A stretch of DNA of 55,463 nt from the NCBI GenBank assembly GCA_963932955.1, contig CAWVRK010000011.1:1-55463 (forward strand), given 5' to 3'. Shown here one piece after another: positions 40,609 to 49,221 of the stretch. The stretch's first letter is position 1. Every line of letters starts with the position of its first letter. The stretch comes from Flavicella sp963932955. Its GTDB lineage: Bacteria; Bacteroidota; Bacteroidia; Flavobacteriales; Flavobacteriaceae. The notes under the pieces were generated by a model. It did no database searches and was not told the DNA's origin. It worked only from the letters and a program-made list of their open reading frames with translations. The translations under genes were made by a program, and so were the position numbers.

Positions 40609-41667
40609 TTAAGCGCTGTAATAGTCCAAAGCCGCTTCGATAAGCGCAGTGTCTACTTTGCAGTCAATTTTGTATTGAGTCAAGTCTTCCAGCAAAACAA
40701 AATTCACCTGACCATTCGCATTCTTTTTGTCGTGTTTCAACATGCCAAGAATCGCTGGGTAGTCTTCCTTTTCAATCGGTACGCTTCCAAAAATGGCTTT
40801 GATTCGAGATTTGATATCGCTCAATGTTTCCAATGGAAAATCAAACAACTGTTGTGAGATATAGGTCTCTGCGATCATGCCCAAAGCAATTGCTTCCCCG
40901 TGTGTCAAAGTTTGTTTGTGATTGGATTCTAAAAAATAAGATTCTACAGCATGTCCAATTGTATGTCCAAAATTTAGAATTTTCCGAAGGTGTGTTTCCA
41001 TGCGGTCTTCCAAAACAACCTCATTTTTTATTTCTATCGAACGGTGGATCAGGTAGTCACTGTTTTTTAGGTGGTTGACTTTGATTTCTTCCCATATTTT
41101 TTGGTCGTAGCTGAGGCCGTATTTGATAATTTCGGCTGTTCCAGACACAATTTCTTTTGGAGGGACAGTGGCCAAATACTCGGTGTCTACCAAGACCATT
41201 TCTGGATCTGCAAACAAACCAATTTGATTTTTTAAAACTCCGAGATCTACCCCTGTTTTTCCTCCTACGGAGGCGTCTACCATACTGAGCAAGGTGGTGG
41301 GGATGTTGATAAATTTGATACCTCTCTTGTAAGTTGCTGCCACAAAGCCTCCCATATCTGTAATGACGCCTCCTCCTAAATTGATGAGCAGACTTTTTCT
41401 GTCAGCTCCCAATTCGGTCAGCGCATTCCAAAGCCCTGTACACGTTTCCAAGTTTTTATGTATTTCACCAGATTCAATCTCAACAACTTCAATGGTCGCA
41501 TTTGTAGCCATTTCTTGCATCAATTTAGGCAAACAGGCATCATTGGTGTTTTCATCCACCAAAACAAAGAGGATGGAATGGGAGTTGCTTGCCAAATATG
41601 CATTCAGTTGTTTGTAGGCATCTTCTTGAAAATGAACAGGGTAGCTTGAAGATTGTATTGATTTCAT
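40609..41667 (-). CDS. aroB: 3-Dehydroquinate synthase
   Basis: Second step of the shikimate pathway, converting DAHP to 3-dehydroquinate with NAD and zinc. The 352-residue protein has LLINLGGGVITDMGGFVAAT, GIKFINIPTTLLSMVDASVGGKTGVD, the zinc-site LNFGHTIGHAVE and HGEAIALGM, and FGSVPIEKEDY. Start at 41667 (MKSIQSSSYP) because the upstream in-frame codons lack support. aroE is also in the window (54372). Confidence 0.95.
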   Translation of the reverse strand: MKSIQSSSYPVHFQEDAYKQLNAYLASNSHSILFVLVDENTNDACLPKLMQEMATNATIEVVEIESGEIHKNLETCTGLWNALTELGADRKSLLINLGGGVITDMGGFVAATYKRGIKFINIPTTLLSMVDASVGGKTGVDLGVLKNQIGLFADPEMVLVDTEYLATVPPKEIVSGTAEIIKYGLSYDQKIWEEIKVNHLKNSDYLIHRSIEIKNEVVLEDRMETHLRKILNFGHTIGHAVESYFLESNHKQTLTHGEAIALGMIAETYISQQLFDFPLETLSDIKSRIKAIFGSVPIEKEDYPAILGMLKHDKKNANGQVNFVLLEDLTQYKIDCKVDTALIEAALDYYSA

Positions 41668-41994
41668 ATGGATGTGTTTCAAGCTACAAATTAAAGCCAA
41701 AATATTGAGAAACGGAAATTCAAATTTTTATTCTTTTTGAATTCTCATCGGTGATAATTTTTTGTGGTGAAGTGTTTTGCAGTGCAACCTTTTTGTTTTT
41801 GAAATATTTTTTTTGCTCATGAAAAGCTTGCCAATTTATACGAAATACAGTGCAAATTATAGGTTTTGTGGGAAAGGCAACCTGAATTCAAACAGCAACA
41901 ATAATAATAAACCAATGTTAGTATGAAACTCATTTCAAAATCAGGTTATTAAATAAATAAAGTGTTTTTTTGTAATTGATATATTTTTTCAGGT
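41668..41994. other. Divergent intergenic region, aroB / metallophosphoesterase
   Basis: About 330 AT-rich bases with an ATA-repeat run (near 41899-41910). No gene, strong hairpin or full promoter match seen. Confidence 0.45.
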
Positions 41995-43233
41995 ATGAAC
42001 TTTCGGATTTTTTTTGTCATTGGTTTTTTTGTTTTGTTGGATGCATACATTTTATGGGGTTCAAAGGCGGTGTTTTCGAAAGGGTCCTCCCTGGTTTTTT
42101 CGATTGCTTATGGCTTGATGGCGTTGCTTTTTTATACGGGCTTGTGCCTCTTTTTTATCAATTTTTCAGAACGACCTCTCAATGCAACTTCAAAATCTAA
42201 TTTTTTAATCGGCATTTGTTTTTCATTTGTAATCTTTAAATTATTGACCTCATTCTTCTTGGTTTTTGAAGATTTGATCCGCGTTTTTCAATATGCTTTT
42301 CAATCCATTGCCCGTCTTTTTTCTGTGGAAAAAGCAACAGTTGATTTTAGCAGCCGAAGGGCTTTTATTTTTAAATTAGGTTTGGGGCTTGCAAGCATTC
42401 CTTTTGGTTCCATGTTGTACGGCATCACCAAAGGGAAATACAATTACAAAGTAAAAAAACTCACCTTGCAATTCCCAAACCTGCCAAAGGCCTTTGATGG
42501 TTTTCGCATGGTGCAAATTTCCGACATCCATGCGGGGAGTTTTGACGATATTGAGGCTGTCAAGAGGGGCGTCGCTCTTGTAAATGACCAAAAGGCAGAT
42601 GTGGTTTTTTTTACAGGGGATTTGGTCAACAACGATGCTCTTGAGGTGCAGCCTTATGTAGATGTGTTCAAATCGATGGAATCGAAGTTTGGAACCTATT
42701 CCATTTTGGGAAATCACGATTATGGGGATTACAAAAAGTGGCCCTCTCGAAATGCTAAAAAGGAAAATTTTTCTTTGCTGGAACAATTTCAAAAGGAAAT
42801 GAATTTCAAACTTTTAAAGAACGAGCATGTTTGTTTGAAAAGAGGAATTGACGAATTGGTGGTTTTGGGTGTCGAAAATTGGGGGAAACCCCCTTTTGTA
42901 GCGCATGGAGATCTGGACAATGCCCTCAAAGGAGTCGATGAGAATGCGTTTAAAATCCTTTTGTCTCATGATCCTTCCCATTGGGACGCCAAAGTACTGC
43001 CCCATGCAACGAACGTAGACCTGACCCTTTCAGGGCATACCCACGGCATGCAATTTGGTATAGATATCCCCGGATTCAAATGGAGTCCTGTCAAATACAA
43101 ATACCCTCGTTGGTCAGGTTTGTACCAAAAGGGGATGCAGCATTTATACGTAAACAAAGGATTTGGATTTTTAGGTTTTCCAGGTCGAGTAGGTATGTGG
43201 CCTGAAATAACAGTGATAGAATTGACATCATAA
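41995..43233 (+). CDS. Membrane-anchored metallophosphoesterase
   Basis: Calcineurin-like phosphoesterase of 412 residues, similar to the YkuE/YaeI class that includes lipid phosphatases. The first ~130 residues hold three to four hydrophobic segments. The catalytic domain follows: metal motifs ISDIHAG (near residue 175), FTGDLVN, LGNHDYGDY (near 240), LSHDP and LSGHTHGMQFG (near 345). Substrate unknown; membrane anchoring favours a lipid or cell-envelope phosphate. 14 bases before the next gene. Confidence 0.9.
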   Translation: MNFRIFFVIGFFVLLDAYILWGSKAVFSKGSSLVFSIAYGLMALLFYTGLCLFFINFSERPLNATSKSNFLIGICFSFVIFKLLTSFFLVFEDLIRVFQYAFQSIARLFSVEKATVDFSSRRAFIFKLGLGLASIPFGSMLYGITKGKYNYKVKKLTLQFPNLPKAFDGFRMVQISDIHAGSFDDIEAVKRGVALVNDQKADVVFFTGDLVNNDALEVQPYVDVFKSMESKFGTYSILGNHDYGDYKKWPSRNAKKENFSLLEQFQKEMNFKLLKNEHVCLKRGIDELVVLGVENWGKPPFVAHGDLDNALKGVDENAFKILLSHDPSHWDAKVLPHATNVDLTLSGHTHGMQFGIDIPGFKWSPVKYKYPRWSGLYQKGMQHLYVNKGFGFLGFPGRVGMWPEITVIELTS

Positions 43234-43247
43234 ATATCCTTTTAATT

Positions 43248-43787
43248 ATGGAAAGAAAACGAAAAGAATGGTTGGAAAAATCTTTGGAAATTTTGGAAAA
43301 AAAAATGACCAAAAGAGGAGCTGACTTTGTAGCGTTGGAATTGGAAATGGAAAAGAGAAAATCTCTTTTCAACAGTTTTAAAAAAAGCCACCAAGCACCG
43401 CCAATTTCGAAACAATCTATTACTGGACAATACCATGTCGTGGGCAACCACGCGGACAACAATTTCAAAGGGTATGAAGGGCTGTTGTATTTGTTCTATG
43501 AAGAAGATCAAATTCGTGCAACTTGGCAAATTGAAAAAGAAGAGGTGCATTCCGGTTATGGCATGATTTTTAGCAATGTGCTCTGCTTGAATTTTTCTTA
43601 TGAAGTAAAAGAGGTGCTATTCCATGGAATCGTTGCCTATGAATTCTTATCTGACGATACCATTTCAGGAATCTGGACGGAACAAATAATCGAGAGTTTG
43701 GGGGTGGAATTTGGTCGTAAATTGTCCAGCTTTGACCAGCAGGCCAATTCTTTTCAAAAGACCACAGTAAATCAAACCTTAAAATAA
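43248..43787 (+). CDS. Hypothetical protein, unrecognised
   Basis: A 179-residue soluble protein that I do not recognise. The first ~45 residues are strongly charged and helical (MERKRKEWLEKSLEILEKKM), likely a coiled coil. The rest looks beta-rich (SITGQYHVVGNHADNNFKGY, GLLYLFYEEDQIRATWQIEKE, SGYGMIFSNVLCLNFSYE, DDTISGIWTEQ), reminiscent of a small barrel. No signal peptide. It lies 14 bases after the phosphoesterase gene, so the two are probably co-transcribed. Confidence 0.75.
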   Translation: MERKRKEWLEKSLEILEKKMTKRGADFVALELEMEKRKSLFNSFKKSHQAPPISKQSITGQYHVVGNHADNNFKGYEGLLYLFYEEDQIRATWQIEKEEVHSGYGMIFSNVLCLNFSYEVKEVLFHGIVAYEFLSDDTISGIWTEQIIESLGVEFGRKLSSFDQQANSFQKTTVNQTLK

Positions 43788-43821
43788 GGGAAGCAACTAT
43801 TTTTATATCAATATAAAACAG

Positions 43822-43829
43822 TACTTTTG
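43822..43829 (+). promoter_or_regulatory. typA promoter -7 box
   Basis: TACTTTTG, full -7 match, 18 bases before the typA ATG. No good -33. Confidence 0.6.
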
Positions 43830-43847
43830 CAACCTTAAAATTCTTGT

Positions 43848-45617
43848 ATGCAAATTAGAAACATTGCTATTATAGCACACGTTGACCACGGAAAGACAAC
43901 TTTGGTTGATAAAATCATCGACCAAGCAAAGGTTTTGGACGAAAGAAAAGAAAGAACCGATCTCTTGTTGGACAACAACGATTTGGAACGAGAAAGAGGG
44001 ATTACCATTCTTTCCAAAAACGTTTCCATTCAATACAAAAACACAAAAATAAATGTAATTGACACTCCCGGCCATGCCGATTTTGGAGGAGAAGTAGAGC
44101 GTGTCTTAAAGATGGCTGACGGTGTGTTGCTTTTGGTTGACGCCTTTGAAGGGCCAATGCCTCAAACACGTTTTGTTTTGGGAAAAGCGTTGGAACTGGG
44201 TCTAACACCAATTGTGGTGGTAAACAAAGTAGACAAAGAAAATTGTACACCAGATATCGTACATGAAAAAGTATTTGACCTCATGTTTGCTCTAGAAGCA
44301 ACCGAAGAACAATTGGATTTTACTACGATATATGGCTCTGCCAAGAACAATTGGATGAGCACTGATTGGAAAAACCAAACGACAGATATTGTCGCCTTGT
44401 TAGATGCGGTTTTGGAATCCATTCCAGAATCTCCATTCAACGAAGGAACTCCTCAAATGCAAATTACATCTTTGGACTTTTCTTCATTTACAGGTAGAAT
44501 TGCCATCGGACGGATTTTTAGAGGAAATCTTGAAGTAGCCAAAGATTACACCCTTTGCAAAGCCGACGGTTCTACTAAAAAAGTAAGAATCAAGGAGTTG
44601 CACGTATTTGAAGGTATGGGGAAATCCCAAGTAGACAAAGTTCGCTGCGGAGATATCTGTGCCATCACAGGGATTGACGGATTTGAAATTGGGGACACCA
44701 TTGCTGATTTGGATAATCCGGAAGCCCTTCCAAGAACTGAAATTGATCAACCGACCATGAGCATGTTGTTTACCATCAACAATTCCCCATTCTTTGGAAA
44801 GGAAGGAAAGTTTGTCACTTCCCGACACTTGCGAGACCGTTTGTTTAAAGAAATGGAGAAAAATTTAGCTTTGAGAGTCGATACAACCGATTCTGAAGAT
44901 AAATTCAATGTATTTGGAAGAGGTGTGTTGCACTTGTCCGTATTGATTGAGACCATGCGTCGAGAAGGATACGAATTGCAAGTGGGGCGTCCACAAGTGA
45001 TTTTAAAAGAAATTGACGGAAAAAAACACGAGCCTTTTGAAACCTTGGTCATCGATGTGCCCGAAGAGGTAGCATCCAAAGCAATCAACTTGGTATCTTT
45101 GAGAAAAGGAGATTTGTTGGTCATGGAACCAAAGGGAGATTTGCAACACTTAGAATTCAATATCCCCTCAAGAGGGTTGATTGGGTTGCGTAATAAAATT
45201 TTAACGGCCACTGCAGGTCAAGCTATTGTCAACCACCGCTTTAGTGAGTATGAGCCTTACAAAGGCGAGTTTTCTGAGGAATTGAAAGGAGCCATTGTTT
45301 CTTCTGCAGCTGGAAAAGCAACCGCATATGCATTGGATCGTTTGCAAGACAGAGGTCGCTTCTTTATTGATATCAACGAGGAGATTTACATCGGTCAAGT
45401 GATTGGTGAAAACAGCAAATCAGAAGACATGGCAGTCAATCTGATCAAAGGAAAACAACTGACAAATATGCGTAAATCTGGAACAGATGACGCGATGAAA
45501 ATTGCTCCTAAAGTTGACTTCTCTTTGGAAGAATGCATGGAATACATCAGAGGAGACGAGTATTTGGAAGTGACTCCAGAAAGCCTTCGAATGCGAAAAA
45601 TGGTTTTCAAGGGCTAA
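43848..45617 (+). CDS. typA: Ribosome-associated GTPase TypA/BipA
   Basis: Translational GTPase related to EF-G, involved in 50S assembly and stress growth. The 589-residue protein has G1 HVDHGKTTLVDKI, G2 ERERGITILSKN, G3 DTPGHADFGGEVERV, G4 NKVDKENCTP, then domain II (FTGRIAIGRIFRGNLEV) and the C-terminal RGLIGLRNKIL and YIGQVIGENSKSEDMAVN. Full length, own promoter and a very strong terminator. Confidence 0.97.
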   Translation: MQIRNIAIIAHVDHGKTTLVDKIIDQAKVLDERKERTDLLLDNNDLERERGITILSKNVSIQYKNTKINVIDTPGHADFGGEVERVLKMADGVLLLVDAFEGPMPQTRFVLGKALELGLTPIVVVNKVDKENCTPDIVHEKVFDLMFALEATEEQLDFTTIYGSAKNNWMSTDWKNQTTDIVALLDAVLESIPESPFNEGTPQMQITSLDFSSFTGRIAIGRIFRGNLEVAKDYTLCKADGSTKKVRIKELHVFEGMGKSQVDKVRCGDICAITGIDGFEIGDTIADLDNPEALPRTEIDQPTMSMLFTINNSPFFGKEGKFVTSRHLRDRLFKEMEKNLALRVDTTDSEDKFNVFGRGVLHLSVLIETMRREGYELQVGRPQVILKEIDGKKHEPFETLVIDVPEEVASKAINLVSLRKGDLLVMEPKGDLQHLEFNIPSRGLIGLRNKILTATAGQAIVNHRFSEYEPYKGEFSEELKGAIVSSAAGKATAYALDRLQDRGRFFIDINEEIYIGQVIGENSKSEDMAVNLIKGKQLTNMRKSGTDDAMKIAPKVDFSLEECMEYIRGDEYLEVTPESLRMRKMVFKG

Positions 45618-45658
45618 TAAACCAGAAAACTCTCTCTTTTCCAGTGCTTATATTTGCA

Positions 45659-45699
45659 AAGCTTCCATTTTCATCATATGAAAATGGAAGCTTTTTTTT
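45659..45699 (+). terminator. typA terminator
   Basis: A 16-base perfect stem (45659-45674 with 45678-45693), loop CAT, then a T run to 45699. The strongest hairpin in the window. Confidence 0.92.
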
Positions 45700-45849
45700 A
45701 AGCAATAATCAGTTTACCCACATTATTTTATAAATAAATGTTTATTTCTTGTTTTTTTTTCTTAAATTTAAAAGGAATTACAATTTGTAATTTAGATTTA
45801 TAGTTAAGTAAAGATTATAGAATTTGTGGGGGATTTTATAATTTTGTAG
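45700..45849. other. AT-rich gap after typA with small inverted repeats
   Basis: No gene. Inverted repeats AAATAAA/TTTATTT (45732-45738 with 45741-45747) and AATTACA/TGTAATT (45776-45782 with 45786-45792). A full -7 match TAATTTTG sits at 45839-45846. This precedes an orphan terminator. Confidence 0.4.
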
Positions 45850-45879
45850 AACCTCTTGCTTCGGCAAGGGTTTTTTTTT
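45850..45879 (+). terminator. Orphan UUCG-loop terminator
   Basis: AACCTCTTGC pairs (one mismatch, one GU) with GCAAGGGTT around a TTCG loop, followed by nine T (45871-45879). No plus-strand gene lies between it and the typA terminator 150 bases upstream. It does not suit rmuC, which runs the other way. Confidence 0.65.
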
Positions 45880-45941
45880 GTACACATAACTTAGGACTCG
45901 TTTTCAAAGATTTTGAGTTTTGTGTCAAAATATTTTTTAAA

Positions 45942-47315
45942 TCAGCTTTCCTCAGCTCTCTCGATGATGTCAATAGGCAATGCTTTTTTTGCTTTTGCAC
46001 CGAGTTTTTTGATTTTTTGAACACTTGTGATCAAGTTGCCTTTTCCATCAATCAATTTGTTCATCGCACTGTTGTAGTCTTTTTTTGCGTCTTCCATTTT
46101 TCTACCTACTTTGATCAGGTCTTGCCACAAGCCTTCGAACTTGTCGTAAAGCGCACCTGCTTGTCGGGCTATCTCAATGGCGTTTCTCTGTTGTTTTTCG
46201 TTTTGCCACATGCTGTCTATGGTGCGCAAGGTGGCCAAAAGAGTAGCGGGTGTAACGATGACAATATTTTTGACAAAGGCTTTGTTATAGAGCTCGTTGT
46301 CCGACTCCAAAGCCACTCCAAATGCGGGTTCTATGGGGACAAACAATAAGACGAAATCGGGGGATTCGATTTGGTGTAAATCTTCGTATTTCTTTGCACT
46401 CAATTGATCCACATGTCTTCGTAAAGAATTCACATGTTCTTTTAAGAAAACAGCTCTCTCTTCTTCAGTATCTGTGTTGACGTATTGCTCGTAAGCAGTC
46501 AAAGAGACTTTGGAGTCAATCACCATCTTTCTGTTGTCCGGTAAGTTGATGATGACATCTGGTCGCAACCTTATTTTATTTTCAATACCTGCTACTTCAA
46601 AGCTCTTTTCCAAGTCGTATTCTCGCCCTTTTTCAAGTCCTGATTTTTCCAAGACGCTTTCCAAGATCATCTCTCCCCAGTTTCCTTGGGTTTTGCTGTC
46701 TCCTTTGAGTGCTTTGGTGAGGTTGACGGCCTCTTTGCTCATTTTTAAATTCAAATCTCTCAGCCCTTCAATTTGAGTTTTTAGTGTAGCATGCCTTCCA
46801 ATGCTCTCTTTGTTGGTGTCTTCAACTTTTTTCTCAAAGTTTTGAATTTTATCTTGCAAAGGAGTTAATATTTGTTTGAGGTTTTCTTTGTTTTGCTGCG
46901 TAAATTTGTTGGTTTTTTCCTCCAAAATTTTGTTGGCTAAATTTTCAAACTCCTTGTTGAATTTTTCGTGTAGCTTGTCTATCTCTTCTTTGTTTTCTTC
47001 TAGCTTTTCCTTATTGTTTTTTAAAGCAGCTTCGACTTTTGTCACTTCTATTGTCAGTTCTTTGTTTTGTTCTCGCAATTTTTCCAAGGCGTTGTCCTTT
47101 TCGTGACGAAGCAGTTCCAATTTTTCTTGTCCTTCCTTCGTTTTTTGCTCGAAGTCTGTTTTTTCAACTTCAAGTCTTTTGCGAAGGTTTTCAACTTCTT
47201 GGAGTTTCAATTGGTATTTTTTTTCTAATTGCAATTTGGATATCAAATTTCCAAAATAGAAGCCAACTGCCATCAGTAGCATTCCGCCGATCAAATATAG
47301 AGTCGTTTCAATCAT
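45942..47315 (-). CDS. rmuC: DNA recombination protein RmuC
   Basis: RmuC family, thought to limit DNA inversions; nuclease-like fold. The 457-residue protein has an N-terminal membrane helix (TLYLIGGMLLMAVGFYFG), a long coiled coil (about residues 25-160, rich in K/E), and the RmuC domain with GNWGEMILESVLEKSGL, NRKMVIDSKVSLTAYEQY, FVPIEPAF and VTPATLLATLRTID. The start at 47315 gives the membrane helix; the upstream frame to 47351 is unlikely. Confidence 0.93.
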   Translation of the reverse strand: MIETTLYLIGGMLLMAVGFYFGNLISKLQLEKKYQLKLQEVENLRKRLEVEKTDFEQKTKEGQEKLELLRHEKDNALEKLREQNKELTIEVTKVEAALKNNKEKLEENKEEIDKLHEKFNKEFENLANKILEEKTNKFTQQNKENLKQILTPLQDKIQNFEKKVEDTNKESIGRHATLKTQIEGLRDLNLKMSKEAVNLTKALKGDSKTQGNWGEMILESVLEKSGLEKGREYDLEKSFEVAGIENKIRLRPDVIINLPDNRKMVIDSKVSLTAYEQYVNTDTEEERAVFLKEHVNSLRRHVDQLSAKKYEDLHQIESPDFVLLFVPIEPAFGVALESDNELYNKAFVKNIVIVTPATLLATLRTIDSMWQNEKQQRNAIEIARQAGALYDKFEGLWQDLIKVGRKMEDAKKDYNSAMNKLIDGKGNLITSVQKIKKLGAKAKKALPIDIIERAEES

Positions 47316-47407
47316 GTGTACTGTTTTTAAGAGGTTCAGGTAGGGATTCATTTGCCGTTCCCATGCGTTACAAATTTAATGGAATTTTTAGGACCCGAAA
47401 ACACTTG

Positions 47408-47854
47408 TTAAAGAAGTTCTGTATTTTTTAAAATGGTTTTCTTGTAAGTCATGGGCAGGGAACTGTTTTTCAAATGTTCCAACACATAGTCTCGGTCTTG
47501 GAAAAGGTTTTCGTTGTATTTTAAAAAAGAAGGACATTTTCGCTGTACGAGCATGCGCAGATATTTTGCTTCCAAATGCTGGGGGTTTTTTTTGATAAAT
47601 CCTTCCAGTTGTTCCTTTCCAAAAGTAAAGTGATTGATTTTTTGATGTGGCCAAAAAGCGTGTTTTGCCAGCAGCATGTGAGCCGTAAACAAATAAGGTT
47701 TTATATCTTCACAGCTCGTGTCCTCGTAGGTTTTGAGAAAGTGTTCTATTTGACCGGCCGTTTCCAATGCATGGAACTCTTGTTGCATCTTTTCTCTTTG
47801 TGTGCAGTGGGGAGGAGATAAGGATAAAATAAGACTCAGGAATAGGGAGATCAT
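47408..47854 (-). CDS. Small exported hypothetical protein
   Basis: A 148-residue protein starting with a short hydrophobic segment (MISLFLSLILSLSPPHC), probably a signal peptide or lipoprotein signal. The rest is helical: LFTAHMLLAKHAFWPHQKI, EQLEGFIKKNPQHLEAKYLRML, then CPSFLKYNENLFQDRDYVLEHL. The pattern suggests TPR-like helices. Similar secreted proteins exist in flavobacteria (recalled, not searched). 21 bases after rnz on the same strand. Confidence 0.7.
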   Translation of the reverse strand: MISLFLSLILSLSPPHCTQREKMQQEFHALETAGQIEHFLKTYEDTSCEDIKPYLFTAHMLLAKHAFWPHQKINHFTFGKEQLEGFIKKNPQHLEAKYLRMLVQRKCPSFLKYNENLFQDRDYVLEHLKNSSLPMTYKKTILKNTELL

Positions 47855-47874
47855 AAGCGTTGCTTTGCGTAAAA

Positions 47875-48798
47875 CTACGATTTTATTTCAAAAACTTTTC
47901 CAGATTCCGCAAGACTGCAATTTTTATAGATGGTTTGCGCTTCTTTTACAAAAGCGTCGAGGTCTTTGTACCTGTTGGAAAAATGACCGAGAATCAGTTG
48001 CGAAACATTTGCCTGGGAAGCAATGCTAGCTGCGTCTTTTGCTGTGGTGTGTTTGGTGATGCTTGCGAGTTCTTTTTTGTCTTCTAAAAACGTTGATTCG
48101 TGGTACAACAGATCGACTCCTTGTAGCAGAGGTACCAATTCGGGTTTGTAAGCGGTGTCGCTACAAAAGGCATAAGAAAGTGCTTTTTTTGGTGGAAAAG
48201 TCAAATCGTGGTTGGAGATTGATGTTTTTCCGTCAGCAGAACGAAAATCTTTTCCTCTTTTTAAGTTGTGAAAATCACAAACTTCAATTTCCGGGTAGTT
48301 GCCAACAGCCTCCATGTTTAGTTTTCGTTCACCTATTTTTTCTTTGAATAAAAAACCATTTGTGTATACCCTATGGTCTAGAGGTAAGGTGTGCACTTCT
48401 ACTTTTTTGTCTTCGTAGATCAATTCACTTTCTTTGCTTTCCAGCTCGTGAAAAAGCAACTTGTATTTTGTCCAGGATTTGGAGTGTTTCAATTGGAGTA
48501 AAATGATTTCTTTGAGGCCCTTTGGTCCGTATATATGCAAGTCATGTTCTCTGTTATACAGCCCAAATGTAGCTATCAATCCAACCAAGCCGAAAAAATG
48601 ATCGCCGTGCAAATGCGAGATAAAGATGTGTTTGATTTTAGAAAACGAAATTTGATGTCTGCGCAAAAGTGTTTGTGTTCCTTCACCACAATCAATGAGA
48701 AAGTTCCGGGATTTGATTTCAAGATATTGAGCCGTTGGATAGGCATTTTCTCTTGGAGTAGCAGAATGACACCCTAAAATGGTTAATTTGATACTCAT
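47875..48798 (-). CDS. rnz: Ribonuclease Z
   Basis: Metallo-beta-lactamase-fold endonuclease that trims tRNA 3' ends. The 307-residue protein has the zinc motif FISHLHGDHFFGLVGL, GEGTQTLLRRH, ALSYAFCSDTAY, LLYHESTFLED, HTTAKDAASIA and LILGHFSNRY. Normal length for the short bacterial form. 57 bases after the STAS-like gene. Confidence 0.95.
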   Translation of the reverse strand: MSIKLTILGCHSATPRENAYPTAQYLEIKSRNFLIDCGEGTQTLLRRHQISFSKIKHIFISHLHGDHFFGLVGLIATFGLYNREHDLHIYGPKGLKEIILLQLKHSKSWTKYKLLFHELESKESELIYEDKKVEVHTLPLDHRVYTNGFLFKEKIGERKLNMEAVGNYPEIEVCDFHNLKRGKDFRSADGKTSISNHDLTFPPKKALSYAFCSDTAYKPELVPLLQGVDLLYHESTFLEDKKELASITKHTTAKDAASIASQANVSQLILGHFSNRYKDLDAFVKEAQTIYKNCSLAESGKVFEIKS

Positions 48799-48855
48799 AG
48801 CTGTTTTTTAAAGTTCCAAAAAAAACAGGAACTACTTTTTATTTATCGCAGGTTT

Positions 48856-49185
48856 TTACAAACCCAAATCCCGCTCCATCGCATCCATGTCCAAAATGTC
48901 TTGGGCTTCTAACAATGTGGGGACTACACTCAGCATTTCATCTTCCAAAGCATCTATTTCAATCGTTTCAGAAACGAGTACAAACGATGTGTCTTGCTCT
49001 TTTTTAACGGCGGCTATTTTTGAAAGTACTTCCAAGTTGTCAGGCGACAAATTAAAAGAACGCAGTAGGTTGATGACAAGGTGTTCATTTTCGAACGATT
49101 TATTTTTAAGCGATTTTAAAAAAGCTTCGAAATTGGATTCGGTGGGTACAAGCAATGTATGTGCTTCTTTTTTGAAAACTTGCAT
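48856..49185 (-). CDS. STAS-like small protein next to rnz
   Basis: A 109-residue soluble protein. LVINLLRSFNLSPDNLEVL, then SFVLVSETIEIDALEDE and VVPTLLEAQDILDMDAMERDLGL, suggest alternating strand/helix as in a STAS (anti-sigma antagonist) fold, but the usual phospho-acceptor serine motif is not evident. It lies between pyrB and rnz on the same strand. No proven function. Confidence 0.65.
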   Translation of the reverse strand: MQVFKKEAHTLLVPTESNFEAFLKSLKNKSFENEHLVINLLRSFNLSPDNLEVLSKIAAVKKEQDTSFVLVSETIEIDALEDEMLSVVPTLLEAQDILDMDAMERDLGL

Positions 49186-49221
49186 AGGATTTAAATAGGA
49201 CCCGTTTACGGGTAATTTTTG

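Noticed and set aside
45649..45656. TATATTTG box just before the typA terminator
   Set aside because: A transcript starting here would begin inside the terminator stem; there is no -33 and no product, so it is likely chance in AT-rich DNA.
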